From positions 559,476 through 623,475 of the forward strand of contig NZ_LMDP01000001.1 of the NCBI RefSeq assembly GCF_001425835.1: a stretch of 64,000 bases of DNA, written 5' to 3'. The notes under the pieces are model-generated. The model was not told where the DNA came from and ran no database searches. It saw only the letters and a program-made list of their open reading frames with translations. The position numbers and the translations under genes were made by a program. Shown here in pieces: positions 7,582-15,741 of the stretch (positions within the stretch are counted from its first letter, which is position 1; every line of letters begins with the position of its first letter). This DNA comes from Afipia sp. Root123D2 (GTDB taxonomy: Bacteria > Pseudomonadota > Alphaproteobacteria > Rhizobiales > Xanthobacteraceae).

Positions 7582-8874
7582 TTGATCCGCTTTATCGCAC
7601 GTACACGTATGGCGTTTTGGCTACTTAGGCTGATTATCCATTTTGTGCCGAAGTCCCTGCGACAGTTAATTTTCTGCCCGACGCCGCTCATCAATAACAA
7701 ATATTGGGCCGCTGCACTGAAAGAAGCCGGGCATGATGCTGTTACGCTGATGACGCATTATTATGCGGTCTACAAACGAAGCGATTTCGACATCTATTAC
7801 GAGGATATCGTCAAGGTTCATTGGGCGCAGGTCTTCCGCGGGTTTTCTTACGTCGTCGATTTTATTGCGTTTTTTTATGTGATTTCTCATGCGAAGGTCG
7901 TGCACATTCCGTTTACAGGTGGTCCGCTAGGCCGGACTCCGTTCTGGCGGCACGAATGCGAGCTCTACAAAGCCGCAGGCATCAAGGTGGTTGTCATTCC
8001 CTATGGCGGCGACGCCCATATGTACTCTGCGATTTTGAACACATCGATGCGCAACGCCTTATTAATCGATTATCCCGCCGGGGCTCGAAACGAGCGAGCT
8101 ATTCGCGAACGTGTCGAATACTGGGCCTCGCAGGCGGATTGTGTGATTTGCGGAGCTTTGATTTACGGAATGAGCCGCTGGGACGTCACCACGCCAAGTC
8201 CGCTTTGCCTGAATCTTGCTGCGATCGAGCCGCGTCATGATTATTCAATGTCCGACGGCGTGATCTCGCCTGTGCGTATCGTCCACGCGCCTAATCACAG
8301 GGGGTTTAAGGGTACAGAGTTCCTGATCCGGGCGGTTGAAGAGCTCCTCTCAGAGGGGCTCAACATCGAGCTGATCCTTCTGGAAGGGGTCCCTAACGAT
8401 CAGGTCATGGAAGTACTTCGCACCAAGGCGGATATTCTGGTCGAGCAGCTCATTGCGGGAGGCTATGCACTGAGCGCTATTGAAGGAATGGCGACAGGGG
8501 TCGCTGTGCTATCGGGGCTTGAGGATCAGCCTCGCAAGACAGTCTTTCGGCGCTATTCGTTTGCGGAGGAATGTCCAATTCTGTCGACCTCGCCGGAGAC
8601 GATCAAGAAGGATCTGCGCATTTTGGTGACCGATCCAGCGCTTCGGCAACGGCTCGGCAAGGCTGCGCGACAGTATGCAGAGAAATACCATTCGTACGAA
8701 ACGGCACAATATCTGTTCGGTTCAGTGTACGCGAAGATAGTCGACGGCAAAGACATCGACCTCATGAATTTGTTTCATCCATTGAAGTCTGAGTTCAACA
8801 AGCGGCGACCGCGTGTGGACCATCCTCTCGTCGGCGGCCTTCTGCCGGCAGACTATATCGCCAGCAAGTCATAG
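7582..8874 (+). CDS. Glycosyltransferase, GT4-like (GT-B fold)
   Basis: A 430-residue protein whose C-terminal half has the nucleotide-sugar-binding pattern of GT4 enzymes: VHAPNHRGFKGTEFLIRAV, ADILVEQL, then AIEGMATGVAVL. The N-terminal half carries an aromatic-rich region and GGDAHMYS. The best start is TTG at 7582, with GGTGA at 7568; ATG at 7609 is an alternative without a clear ribosome site. The C-terminal domain resembles that of the glycosyltransferase at 12933 (ADVIVDQL...EGM), so the two are probably paralogues adding different sugars. A cytoplasmic, membrane-associated role in building the repeat unit or the adaptor region is inferred. Confidence 0.8.
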   Translation: MIRFIARTRMAFWLLRLIIHFVPKSLRQLIFCPTPLINNKYWAAALKEAGHDAVTLMTHYYAVYKRSDFDIYYEDIVKVHWAQVFRGFSYVVDFIAFFYVISHAKVVHIPFTGGPLGRTPFWRHECELYKAAGIKVVVIPYGGDAHMYSAILNTSMRNALLIDYPAGARNERAIRERVEYWASQADCVICGALIYGMSRWDVTTPSPLCLNLAAIEPRHDYSMSDGVISPVRIVHAPNHRGFKGTEFLIRAVEELLSEGLNIELILLEGVPNDQVMEVLRTKADILVEQLIAGGYALSAIEGMATGVAVLSGLEDQPRKTVFRRYSFAEECPILSTSPETIKKDLRILVTDPALRQRLGKAARQYAEKYHSYETAQYLFGSVYAKIVDGKDIDLMNLFHPLKSEFNKRRPRVDHPLVGGLLPADYIASKS

Positions 8875-8892
8875 TTTAGCGAACGCGAATTC

Positions 8893-10167
8893 ATGTCAGC
8901 TCCCGCAATCGAAATAGCCGGTCTGCGAAAGGTCTTTCGATTATATCCGGATCTGGTTTCATCTCGGATTAAGCAGGGGCTTCTTTTCTGGAACACTTAT
9001 TACCGCGAGAAAGTCGCACTCGACGATATCAACCTTCGGCTCGAGAAGGGTGAGGTTGTCGGTGTCATTGGCCCCAATGGCGCTGGCAAGACGACGCTGC
9101 TCAAAATTATAGCAGGGATCTCCCATCCGACGGAAGGGCGCGTAAAGGTTGACGGTCGCGTGGTTGCCGTTCTTGCGTTGGGACTTGGTTTTCATCCTAG
9201 ACTGACGGGCCTTCAAAATATCGATCTTGCTGGCATGATGCTTGGAATGTCGCGAGAGGAAATCCGCAGAAAGCGCGATTGGATCATCGATTTCGCAGGG
9301 CTGGAACGTTACATTGAACACCCGCTGACAAGCTACTCCACTGGAATGCGCGCACGTCTTTCGTTCGCAGTAGCGGCCTGTCAGGATCCGGAAATTTTGA
9401 TCGTCGATGAAGCGCTGGCGACGGGGGACGTCCGTTTCGTGCAGAAATGCATCGACCGCATTCACGAAATCACGAAATCTGGAACGACTGCGCTGTTTGT
9501 CTCTCATAATATATGGAGCATCAAGCGATTGACCAATCGATGCATTTTGATCAACGACGGGAAGGTCGCGGATGATGGCGAAACGTCGCGGGTGGCGGAT
9601 CGCTATTATGAATTCATGCTCAAAAACGAGGTCGGAGCTTATTTGCCGGAAAATGCCGACAATGGGTTCGTCGGTACCGGCGAGGTCAAGCTCACCCGTG
9701 TGGATTTCCGAGATCCTTCTGGAAGGAGCGCGCGGATTGTTAGTTCTGGGGAATCTGGCTCGTTGTGGCTCGAGCTCGAAAGCCGCGACTTACCCAGAAA
9801 TGTTGCTCTGTCCGTCGCCTTCAAACGAGGCGATGGTATATCGGCAACAACCATAGCCGGATTAGCTGGTGGAACGTTGAACGAGAGACATGAGTTCGTC
9901 CACACCAGTTTCGAATTGAAGCCGGGGCTTTCGACCGTGAAATTCAGTCTCGATCCTCTGCTTCTCGCTCCTGGTGACTACACCGTCGATCTGCATTTAT
10001 TTGATCCCGCCACCCACAGTGGTTTTACCAGCGATCAGCAATATTTTTTTAAGACAAACATTTTGGAATTAGGCGTTCGGCGTCTGGGTAACCCGAACCG
10101 CTCGGTGGTTTACTATCAGCCGGCTGCTGCGACATTATCGAATTGGAGTGATGCGGTTGCGGGCTGA
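8893..10167 (+). CDS. wzt: O-antigen/polysaccharide ABC transporter ATP-binding protein with C-terminal glycan-binding domain
   Basis: A 424-residue ATPase with Walker A GPNGAGKTT (from residue 60), signature TGMRARLSFAVA and Walker B ILIVDEAL followed by the D-loop ATGD. The tail beyond about residue 250 is a beta-rich extension like the Wzt C-terminal domain, which in known systems recognises the modified end of the finished glycan. The protein pairs with the permease that starts inside its 3' end. Its presence shows that the polysaccharide is exported by the ABC-dependent route rather than Wzx/Wzy; no wzy-like gene is seen in the window. Confidence 0.93.
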   Translation: MSAPAIEIAGLRKVFRLYPDLVSSRIKQGLLFWNTYYREKVALDDINLRLEKGEVVGVIGPNGAGKTTLLKIIAGISHPTEGRVKVDGRVVAVLALGLGFHPRLTGLQNIDLAGMMLGMSREEIRRKRDWIIDFAGLERYIEHPLTSYSTGMRARLSFAVAACQDPEILIVDEALATGDVRFVQKCIDRIHEITKSGTTALFVSHNIWSIKRLTNRCILINDGKVADDGETSRVADRYYEFMLKNEVGAYLPENADNGFVGTGEVKLTRVDFRDPSGRSARIVSSGESGSLWLELESRDLPRNVALSVAFKRGDGISATTIAGLAGGTLNERHEFVHTSFELKPGLSTVKFSLDPLLLAPGDYTVDLHLFDPATHSGFTSDQQYFFKTNILELGVRRLGNPNRSVVYYQPAAATLSNWSDAVAG

Positions 10168-10927
10168 CTTCCTTGTTGAGCTGACCCGCCGTCGCATAGC
10201 TGACAGGTATATCGGGACCAGTTCGCGCGTTTTCTGGGTGATATTGTCGCCCATCATCCCGCTGCTTGTTAATATCGCGGTGTTCTATTTTATCGCGCGA
10301 ATACCTCAAATTCAGTCCATGAGCCTACCTGCGTATGCGGCATTCATGTTCAGTGGGTTGTTGCCATTCCGAATTGTGCAGAAAGCGACGACTGAAAGTT
10401 GCGATCTGCTGGTCGGAAATATGGAGATGTTAAAAACGACAGTTTTTCCGCTGCCCTTTCTTACACTGTCCGCTATTGGCGCATTGCTTGTCGAGTTTAT
10501 GATTCAATGCGTGTTTATGGCGGTACTTCTTATCGTCGCTGGATCGGCGCTAACCTGGACAGTCGTCTTGCTACCGTTTGCTCTGCTGGCATTGTTCACT
10601 TTGGCAATTGGCCTTAGTTGGCTTCTGTCGGTTTTGACTTACGCCCTGCGTGACCTTCAAGAGATCATGACTGTGCTGTTTTCCGCATTGCTTTACGTCA
10701 CGCCGATCATGTATCCGCCGGAATCCGCGCCACCTATTTTACAGACGCTGATCTATCTCAATCCTGCGACGAGTTATGTGATCATATTTCGCGATGTAAT
10801 CCTGCCTGGCTCTGGAGGAATCCATGTTTCCGCTTGGATAGCGGCCTTTTCGATATCTGCATTCTTTCTCGTAGCGGGCTGGTTTGCGGTTCGCGGGGCG
10901 CAGCGTTTTGTCGGCGATATGGTCTAG
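10148..10927 (+). CDS. wzm: ABC-2 type polysaccharide export permease
   Basis: A 259-residue integral membrane protein with about six hydrophobic segments and the ABC-2 family pattern, including the N-terminal amphipathic ELTRRRIADRYIGTSSRVFW and the conserved ALRDLQEIMTVLFSALLYVTPIMYPPE region. The frame opens with GTG at 10148 followed directly by ATG at 10151; either start overlaps the ATPase gene by about 20 bases. It forms the inner-membrane channel for the undecaprenyl-linked glycan, powered by the Wzt-like ATPase. Confidence 0.92.
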   Translation: MMRLRADFLVELTRRRIADRYIGTSSRVFWVILSPIIPLLVNIAVFYFIARIPQIQSMSLPAYAAFMFSGLLPFRIVQKATTESCDLLVGNMEMLKTTVFPLPFLTLSAIGALLVEFMIQCVFMAVLLIVAGSALTWTVVLLPFALLALFTLAIGLSWLLSVLTYALRDLQEIMTVLFSALLYVTPIMYPPESAPPILQTLIYLNPATSYVIIFRDVILPGSGGIHVSAWIAAFSISAFFLVAGWFAVRGAQRFVGDMV

Positions 10928-10928
10928 C

Positions 10929-11822
10929 ATGACAATAGTTGTAACGGGGGCTGGTGGTTTTGTGGGCAAGCGCCTTGTCTCGCTTCTTGCGGATGCGAGT
11001 TACGATGTGTTCGCACTGGTGCATTCCATGCCATCCGACGAAGACAGGCACTATTTCTCGAACAAGCGCATTACCGTTCGTGAGGTTGATCTTCTGACAT
11101 TCGACCCCTCATCCCTTCCCCAAGGGGTTACCGGCGTCATATCGCTGGCGCAGTCAGCTTATTTTCGTGATTTCCCTGAACGCTCGAAGGAAGTGTTCCA
11201 GGTTAACGTGGTAGCGAATCTGCAATTGCTAGACTGGGCTGTAAGGTCCGGTGTTAAGCGGTTCGTTCTGGCGTCGTCGGGCGGAATCTACGGCGGTAAG
11301 CGTGGTGTTCAATTTCAGGAGACCGATGATTTTCAGACCAACTCCCCTTTGGGGTTTTATCTTGGTAGCAAGTTTTGCTCGGAAATTATTTTACAAAACT
11401 ATCGTCAGTTGTTCGACTGCGCTGTAACTGTGCGGCCGTTCTTCATTTACGGTCCTGGGCAGCGGTCGGATATGTTTATTGCGCGTATCATCAACTCCGT
11501 GCGTGATGGTCGACCGATCACGCTTCAAGGTCCAGACGGTCTGAGAGTTAACCCGGTCTATGTGGATGACGCGGCTGTTGCATTTGCGAGGGCGCTGGAA
11601 GTTAATGGAAACAAGACGATCAATGTCGCAGGCCCAGACGTTCTAAGCCTCCGATCCGTGGCGGAGGGAGCGGGGCTGCATCTAGGACGCCCCCCCCTCT
11701 TCGAGGCGGTGCAGGGTGAGCCAGTAGACTATGTCGCCGACATTACGATAGCGCGTCAGGTATTGAAACTGGAGCCTCGTCCATTCGCCGTCGGATTGAC
11801 TGAGACGCTAGGCTCGAAGTGA
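10929..11822 (+). CDS. NAD-dependent epimerase/dehydratase (extended SDR)
   Basis: A 297-residue extended SDR starting at ATG 10929, one base after the permease stop; earlier in-frame codons lie inside the permease gene. It has the Rossmann motif TGAGGFVGKRL, the SSGGIYGG serine region and the catalytic pair Tyr-L-G-S-Lys (FYLGSKF). It is shorter than a typical GalE (about 340). Such enzymes epimerise, reduce or dehydrate nucleotide sugars; the specific substrate is not evident. It follows wzt/wzm in the same operon. Confidence 0.87.
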   Translation: MTIVVTGAGGFVGKRLVSLLADASYDVFALVHSMPSDEDRHYFSNKRITVREVDLLTFDPSSLPQGVTGVISLAQSAYFRDFPERSKEVFQVNVVANLQLLDWAVRSGVKRFVLASSGGIYGGKRGVQFQETDDFQTNSPLGFYLGSKFCSEIILQNYRQLFDCAVTVRPFFIYGPGQRSDMFIARIINSVRDGRPITLQGPDGLRVNPVYVDDAAVAFARALEVNGNKTINVAGPDVLSLRSVAEGAGLHLGRPPLFEAVQGEPVDYVADITIARQVLKLEPRPFAVGLTETLGSK

Positions 11823-11968
11823 GATCCTGTCTCAAACATCATCACGATCTATCACTCTCGTTTAATGCGGGTCGAAGTCAAAAGTGCTGCGCTCGGATGA
11901 TATCTGCTGATCCAAGAATCTCAAATGGAAACTTGTGCGATGTTGTTCTCCCAGGAAACGTAAATCAA

Positions 11969-12877
11969 ATGAATGACGAAGCTATGGCGGACAGGCAGTC
12001 AATTGATAATGCCGACCAGACCCGTCAATCGTTTTCGGACAAGTGGAGTAAAAATCCAGATCTTGTCTTTCATCAAACGCTCGATCCTAAATCGTCGTTT
12101 CAAGCTTGGATTCTAGAACGCAATGGATGGTCGTCTGCGGATGTGCTCAAGCGGCATTTGAAGGGGCATTGTCGAATTCTCGACGCGGGCTGCGGCAATG
12201 GGCGGGTAACGGCTCTATTGGCTTCGTTGGCACCGTCTGCTCAGGTTGTCGGTATCGACCAGGTCGATCTCACGCCGGCCCGAGAAAACAACAAGCCGTT
12301 TACGAATACGTCATTTCTAAACGTGAACTTGCGAGAGCCCATAATCGGGATTGACTCTTTTGATTTCATCTACTGTCAGGAAGTGCTGCACCATACGGGG
12401 GATGCATTCGCGTCGTTCAGGAATCTTGTTGAAATTCTTGCACCCGACGGTGAGATCGCGATCTACGTTTATCGTCGGAAAGCTCCCGCCCGTGAGTTCA
12501 TGGACGACTTCGTTCGCGAGCGGATATCGTCCTTGCCTTACGAAGAGGCGATGGCCGTTTGCCGGCAGATCACCGAGCTTGGCCGAAAACTTTCTGAGTC
12601 GAAGGATGAGATGGAATTCGATGAAATATCGGCTTTGGGGATTGAGAAGGGCCGCTATACGCCTCAGCGGCTGCTCTATAATTTCTTCCTGAAATGCTAC
12701 TGGAATCCAGATCTTTCATTCGAGGATAATGCAGTCATTAATTACGACTGGTATCACCCTGTGCAATGTTCGCGACATACACTAGAGGAAGTGCGGAGGT
12801 GGTTCTCCGACATGGGATTGCGTGTCCTTTGGGAAAATCAGGATCTTTATGGGATTACGATGCGTGGTCGTCGATGA
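11969..12877 (+). CDS. Class I SAM-dependent methyltransferase
   Basis: A 302-residue protein with motif I ILDAGCGNGRVTALLA and the downstream pattern FDFIYCQEVLHHTGD typical of the ubiE/Methyltransf_11 group. The frame is open further upstream, but the ATG at 11969 with AGGAAA at 11953 is favoured because the preceding ~50 codons show no conserved character. In ABC-exported O-antigens, methyltransferases often cap the chain end that the Wzt C-terminal domain recognises; proximity to wzt makes that a reasonable hypothesis. Confidence 0.85.
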   Translation: MNDEAMADRQSIDNADQTRQSFSDKWSKNPDLVFHQTLDPKSSFQAWILERNGWSSADVLKRHLKGHCRILDAGCGNGRVTALLASLAPSAQVVGIDQVDLTPARENNKPFTNTSFLNVNLREPIIGIDSFDFIYCQEVLHHTGDAFASFRNLVEILAPDGEIAIYVYRRKAPAREFMDDFVRERISSLPYEEAMAVCRQITELGRKLSESKDEMEFDEISALGIEKGRYTPQRLLYNFFLKCYWNPDLSFEDNAVINYDWYHPVQCSRHTLEEVRRWFSDMGLRVLWENQDLYGITMRGRR

Positions 12878-12932
12878 TTCTTCCGCGTTCAATTTTCTGC
12901 GTCTGTAAAATGCTAAATAAGCGCAGCCCCCA

Positions 12933-14303
12933 ATGTTGAAGAATATGTTCCAGCGCGCGCTCTCGATGATCGCTGAAGACCTGCGTTTCGGAAAGGTTTT
13001 TTGGATCGGAGCGTTTGCCATCGTGCGTCGTTCGCAGTTGCTGCAATTGTATGGTCGTATTGCACAGCTGGAGTGGTTTGCAATCCGCGAAAAAGAATCC
13101 ACTCAGGAATTTGGCACACCAGTCAACGCCGATAAGCGCAGCGTGGTGTTTCTACACAACAGCTATTACAATTTTTACTATCTAGCGCGAGCTTTAAGAA
13201 AAAGAGGATGGGATGCGATCTCGGTAAGCGTTGAGGATCCTAATGGTCCGAATGCAAATTTTTACCATGGGAATGATCTCAGCTTGTACGATCCGTCCCC
13301 GACCCAGATGCGCGCCAATATCGAGCATTTTTTCAACGAGAGCACGCGCCGCTTTCACATGGTGCATTTTTACGGGAAAGGACACATGTCATTCTTCCCG
13401 TCGGAGTTCGATTCGGGTGATTCCTCAACGCGGTTGCCGTTGGATTTTCTCAAGCTTAAACAACGAGGAACTAAAGTCGGCTATTCGGTGTGTGGATGTC
13501 TTGATGGTGTGTCGCAAACGACTTTTAATAGCTGGAGCGTAGGGTGTTGCGATCGGTGCGTCTGGCAAAATAATCCGGTTGTATGCAACGACCGATCGAA
13601 CCTCGCCTGGGGTCATAAGGTCGCGATGTTCTGCGATCTGATTTCCTGCGAAGGATTTCCCGCCCTAGACTATCAGTCCGGTCCGAAGGCCTATCGTGAG
13701 CCCTTAACTACCGCGATCGATCCGGAGATTTGGAATCCCAACCTAGCGATCCCCGAGCAATTTAGGCTTGCGCGCGAGGAGGGCGAGCTCATCGTCTATC
13801 ATGCAGTCGGAAATTTCGAGCTTCGTGCATCTGGCGGACGGAATCTTAAAGGCACCGGTGCGGTTGTGAAGGCGGTTGATCGCTTGCGATCCGAAGGCAT
13901 GAATGTTCGACTTGAGTTTCGCTCAAATGTTCCCAACATCGACGTTCGTTACTTCCAGGTGCAAGCGGACGTTATCGTCGACCAGCTGAACCATGGTCGC
14001 TATGGTGCGACCGCCCGGGAAGGCATGATGCTTGGCCGTCCGACGATCTGTCACATTAACAAGGCCGAACGGTCGCCAGAGGATCGCCTGGAATCTATAG
14101 AAACCTGTCCACTCGTCTCGGCCAACGAAGAAACCGTTTATGACGTTCTGCGTGACCTGCTCCTCGATGCTGAAAGGCGACGTAGGATTGGTATCGAGAG
14201 CCGAAAATTTGCGATGAAATGGCATTCGGCTGATTCTTGTGCCGAGCGGTTTGAGCAGGTGTACGATCGCTTGATGATGGGCTTTCCGCCCGCATCGAAC
14301 TAA
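12933..14303 (+). CDS. Glycosyltransferase-like protein with an internal cysteine cluster
   Basis: A 456-residue protein. The C-terminal part (about 285-440) has a GT4-like pattern including VRLEFRSNVPN, ADVIVDQLNHGRYGATAREGM and GRPTIC, similar to the glycosyltransferase at 7582. The middle holds six cysteines in about 32 residues (187, 189, 205, 206, 209, 218; CGC...CCDRC...C), which is unusual for a glycosyltransferase and suggests a structural zinc or metal site. The DNA is A/T-rich compared with genes after 18.5 kb. It is separated from its neighbours by short gaps and sits in the same + strand run. Confidence 0.75.
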   Translation: MLKNMFQRALSMIAEDLRFGKVFWIGAFAIVRRSQLLQLYGRIAQLEWFAIREKESTQEFGTPVNADKRSVVFLHNSYYNFYYLARALRKRGWDAISVSVEDPNGPNANFYHGNDLSLYDPSPTQMRANIEHFFNESTRRFHMVHFYGKGHMSFFPSEFDSGDSSTRLPLDFLKLKQRGTKVGYSVCGCLDGVSQTTFNSWSVGCCDRCVWQNNPVVCNDRSNLAWGHKVAMFCDLISCEGFPALDYQSGPKAYREPLTTAIDPEIWNPNLAIPEQFRLAREEGELIVYHAVGNFELRASGGRNLKGTGAVVKAVDRLRSEGMNVRLEFRSNVPNIDVRYFQVQADVIVDQLNHGRYGATAREGMMLGRPTICHINKAERSPEDRLESIETCPLVSANEETVYDVLRDLLLDAERRRRIGIESRKFAMKWHSADSCAERFEQVYDRLMMGFPPASN

Positions 14304-14364
14304 ATGGTCCAGCTTATCGCGCTGACTTTGTGCAGGATGACGTTTTGTTAAAGGAAATTTTAGG

Positions 14365-15735
14365 TTGTCGTTTGCAGTGAATATCGATAAGCGGGTCAAA
14401 TCCCTATCTGCTAGCCGGGTTCTTGATGTTCTCGTTTTGGCAGATACATCGACTAAGCACATAAACACCGTCGATGATCATATCCGTGGGTTGGTTCAAT
14501 TCAGTCGACATCGGGTTGTCGATTTTGATTTTCGTGCATTCAACCCCTCCACGGACCAACGGCTTCCGTTTTCTTTCGATCGATTTGACGTCGTCGTTCT
14601 GCACTATTCAGTTGTAGTTGCTGACAGGGGGCGTTTGTCTCGCGCTTTTCGCGAGAGGTTGAGGAGTTATCGAGGATTGAAAGTCATCTTCATTCAAGAT
14701 GAATATCGCTGGATCAATGAGACCGCCAAGGCGATCGAAGAATGCGAATTTAACATTTTGTTTTCGGTCGTTAACGAGGAGATTGTCCACAAAATCTATC
14801 ACCATGAGGGATTGAAGGGTGTAACGAAGAAAGTAACGTTGACGGGCTTTGTCCCCAAGGCATTGCTGTCGATGAATGTGCCCGCTTATCAGGAGAGGCG
14901 CGTCGACGTTGGCTATCGTGCGCGGCGGGTGCCTGCATGGTTGGGAAGTTTTGCGCACGAAAAGTGGGTGATCGGTCAGCGCTTTCTTGAAGTGGGTCAG
15001 GCTGCAAATCTCGTCTGTGACATCGAGAGCGATGAGCAGAAACGTCTGTATGGTAGGGCATGGATTAATTTTCTGAGCAACTGTAAGGCAGTATTGGGTA
15101 CTGAGAGCGGTGCATCAGTTTGCGACTTTGATGGCAGTATTCAGGAACATGTAGAAGCGTTCGAAGCCCAGCATCCGGATGTGCATTTTGATCAGGTCCG
15201 GGATAGGTTCTTTTCTCAAGCGGACGGCGCGCTTACCATTAGCGTGATATCCCCTCGCTGCTTTGAGGCTGCGGCGCTGAGAACCTTGATGATTCTCTAT
15301 CCGGGTAAGTATTCGGGACGACTTAAAGCCTGGCAGCATTACGTCCCTCTCGAACGTGATTTCAGCAACATTAAAGAAGTCCTAGCTGTCATACGGGATC
15401 CGTCAATGGCTGAAGCTATTACGGAGCGTGCGTATCAGGAAGTTGCTTGCAACTTCGACAACACGTTTGAGGCAATGGTTGCCGATTTTGACGCGGCAAT
15501 TGATGCAGAATGGCCTTTGCGTCACTTTCAGCGGGTGAGGCAGGAACCTAGTTTAGAAAATATCCGTCGGCTTGGACGGCGTATTGAAACGTATCTTCAG
15601 GTACGGCAGTCCCTCGTTTTGGGTGCACGTCGGGTTGTGAATTCATCTATAAAAACAATTGTTCCCAAAAGCGCGCAGCCGGCGGTCACGCGAGCTGCGC
15701 AGTCTATTTGGCGGCGTCTTATCAAGGTGGCCTGA
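14365..15735 (+). CDS. Glycosyltransferase-like protein
   Basis: A 456-residue protein that resembles a GT-B glycosyltransferase only in its general layout: an N-terminal Rossmann-like half (DVLVLADTSTKHINTVDDH, FDVVVLHYSVV, LKVIFIQDEYRW) and a C-terminal glycosyl transferase family 1-like half. It shares with the protein encoded at 22678 the features LGTESGAS/ATEAGSW, an ISPRCFE/ISSRHFD block and YVPLERDFSN/YLALEPDFSN, so the two are diverged relatives. The start is TTG at 14365 with AAGGAA at 14350. The sugar transferred is unknown. Confidence 0.72.
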   Translation: MSFAVNIDKRVKSLSASRVLDVLVLADTSTKHINTVDDHIRGLVQFSRHRVVDFDFRAFNPSTDQRLPFSFDRFDVVVLHYSVVVADRGRLSRAFRERLRSYRGLKVIFIQDEYRWINETAKAIEECEFNILFSVVNEEIVHKIYHHEGLKGVTKKVTLTGFVPKALLSMNVPAYQERRVDVGYRARRVPAWLGSFAHEKWVIGQRFLEVGQAANLVCDIESDEQKRLYGRAWINFLSNCKAVLGTESGASVCDFDGSIQEHVEAFEAQHPDVHFDQVRDRFFSQADGALTISVISPRCFEAAALRTLMILYPGKYSGRLKAWQHYVPLERDFSNIKEVLAVIRDPSMAEAITERAYQEVACNFDNTFEAMVADFDAAIDAEWPLRHFQRVRQEPSLENIRRLGRRIETYLQVRQSLVLGARRVVNSSIKTIVPKSAQPAVTRAAQSIWRRLIKVA

Positions 15736-15741
15736 GAAAAC

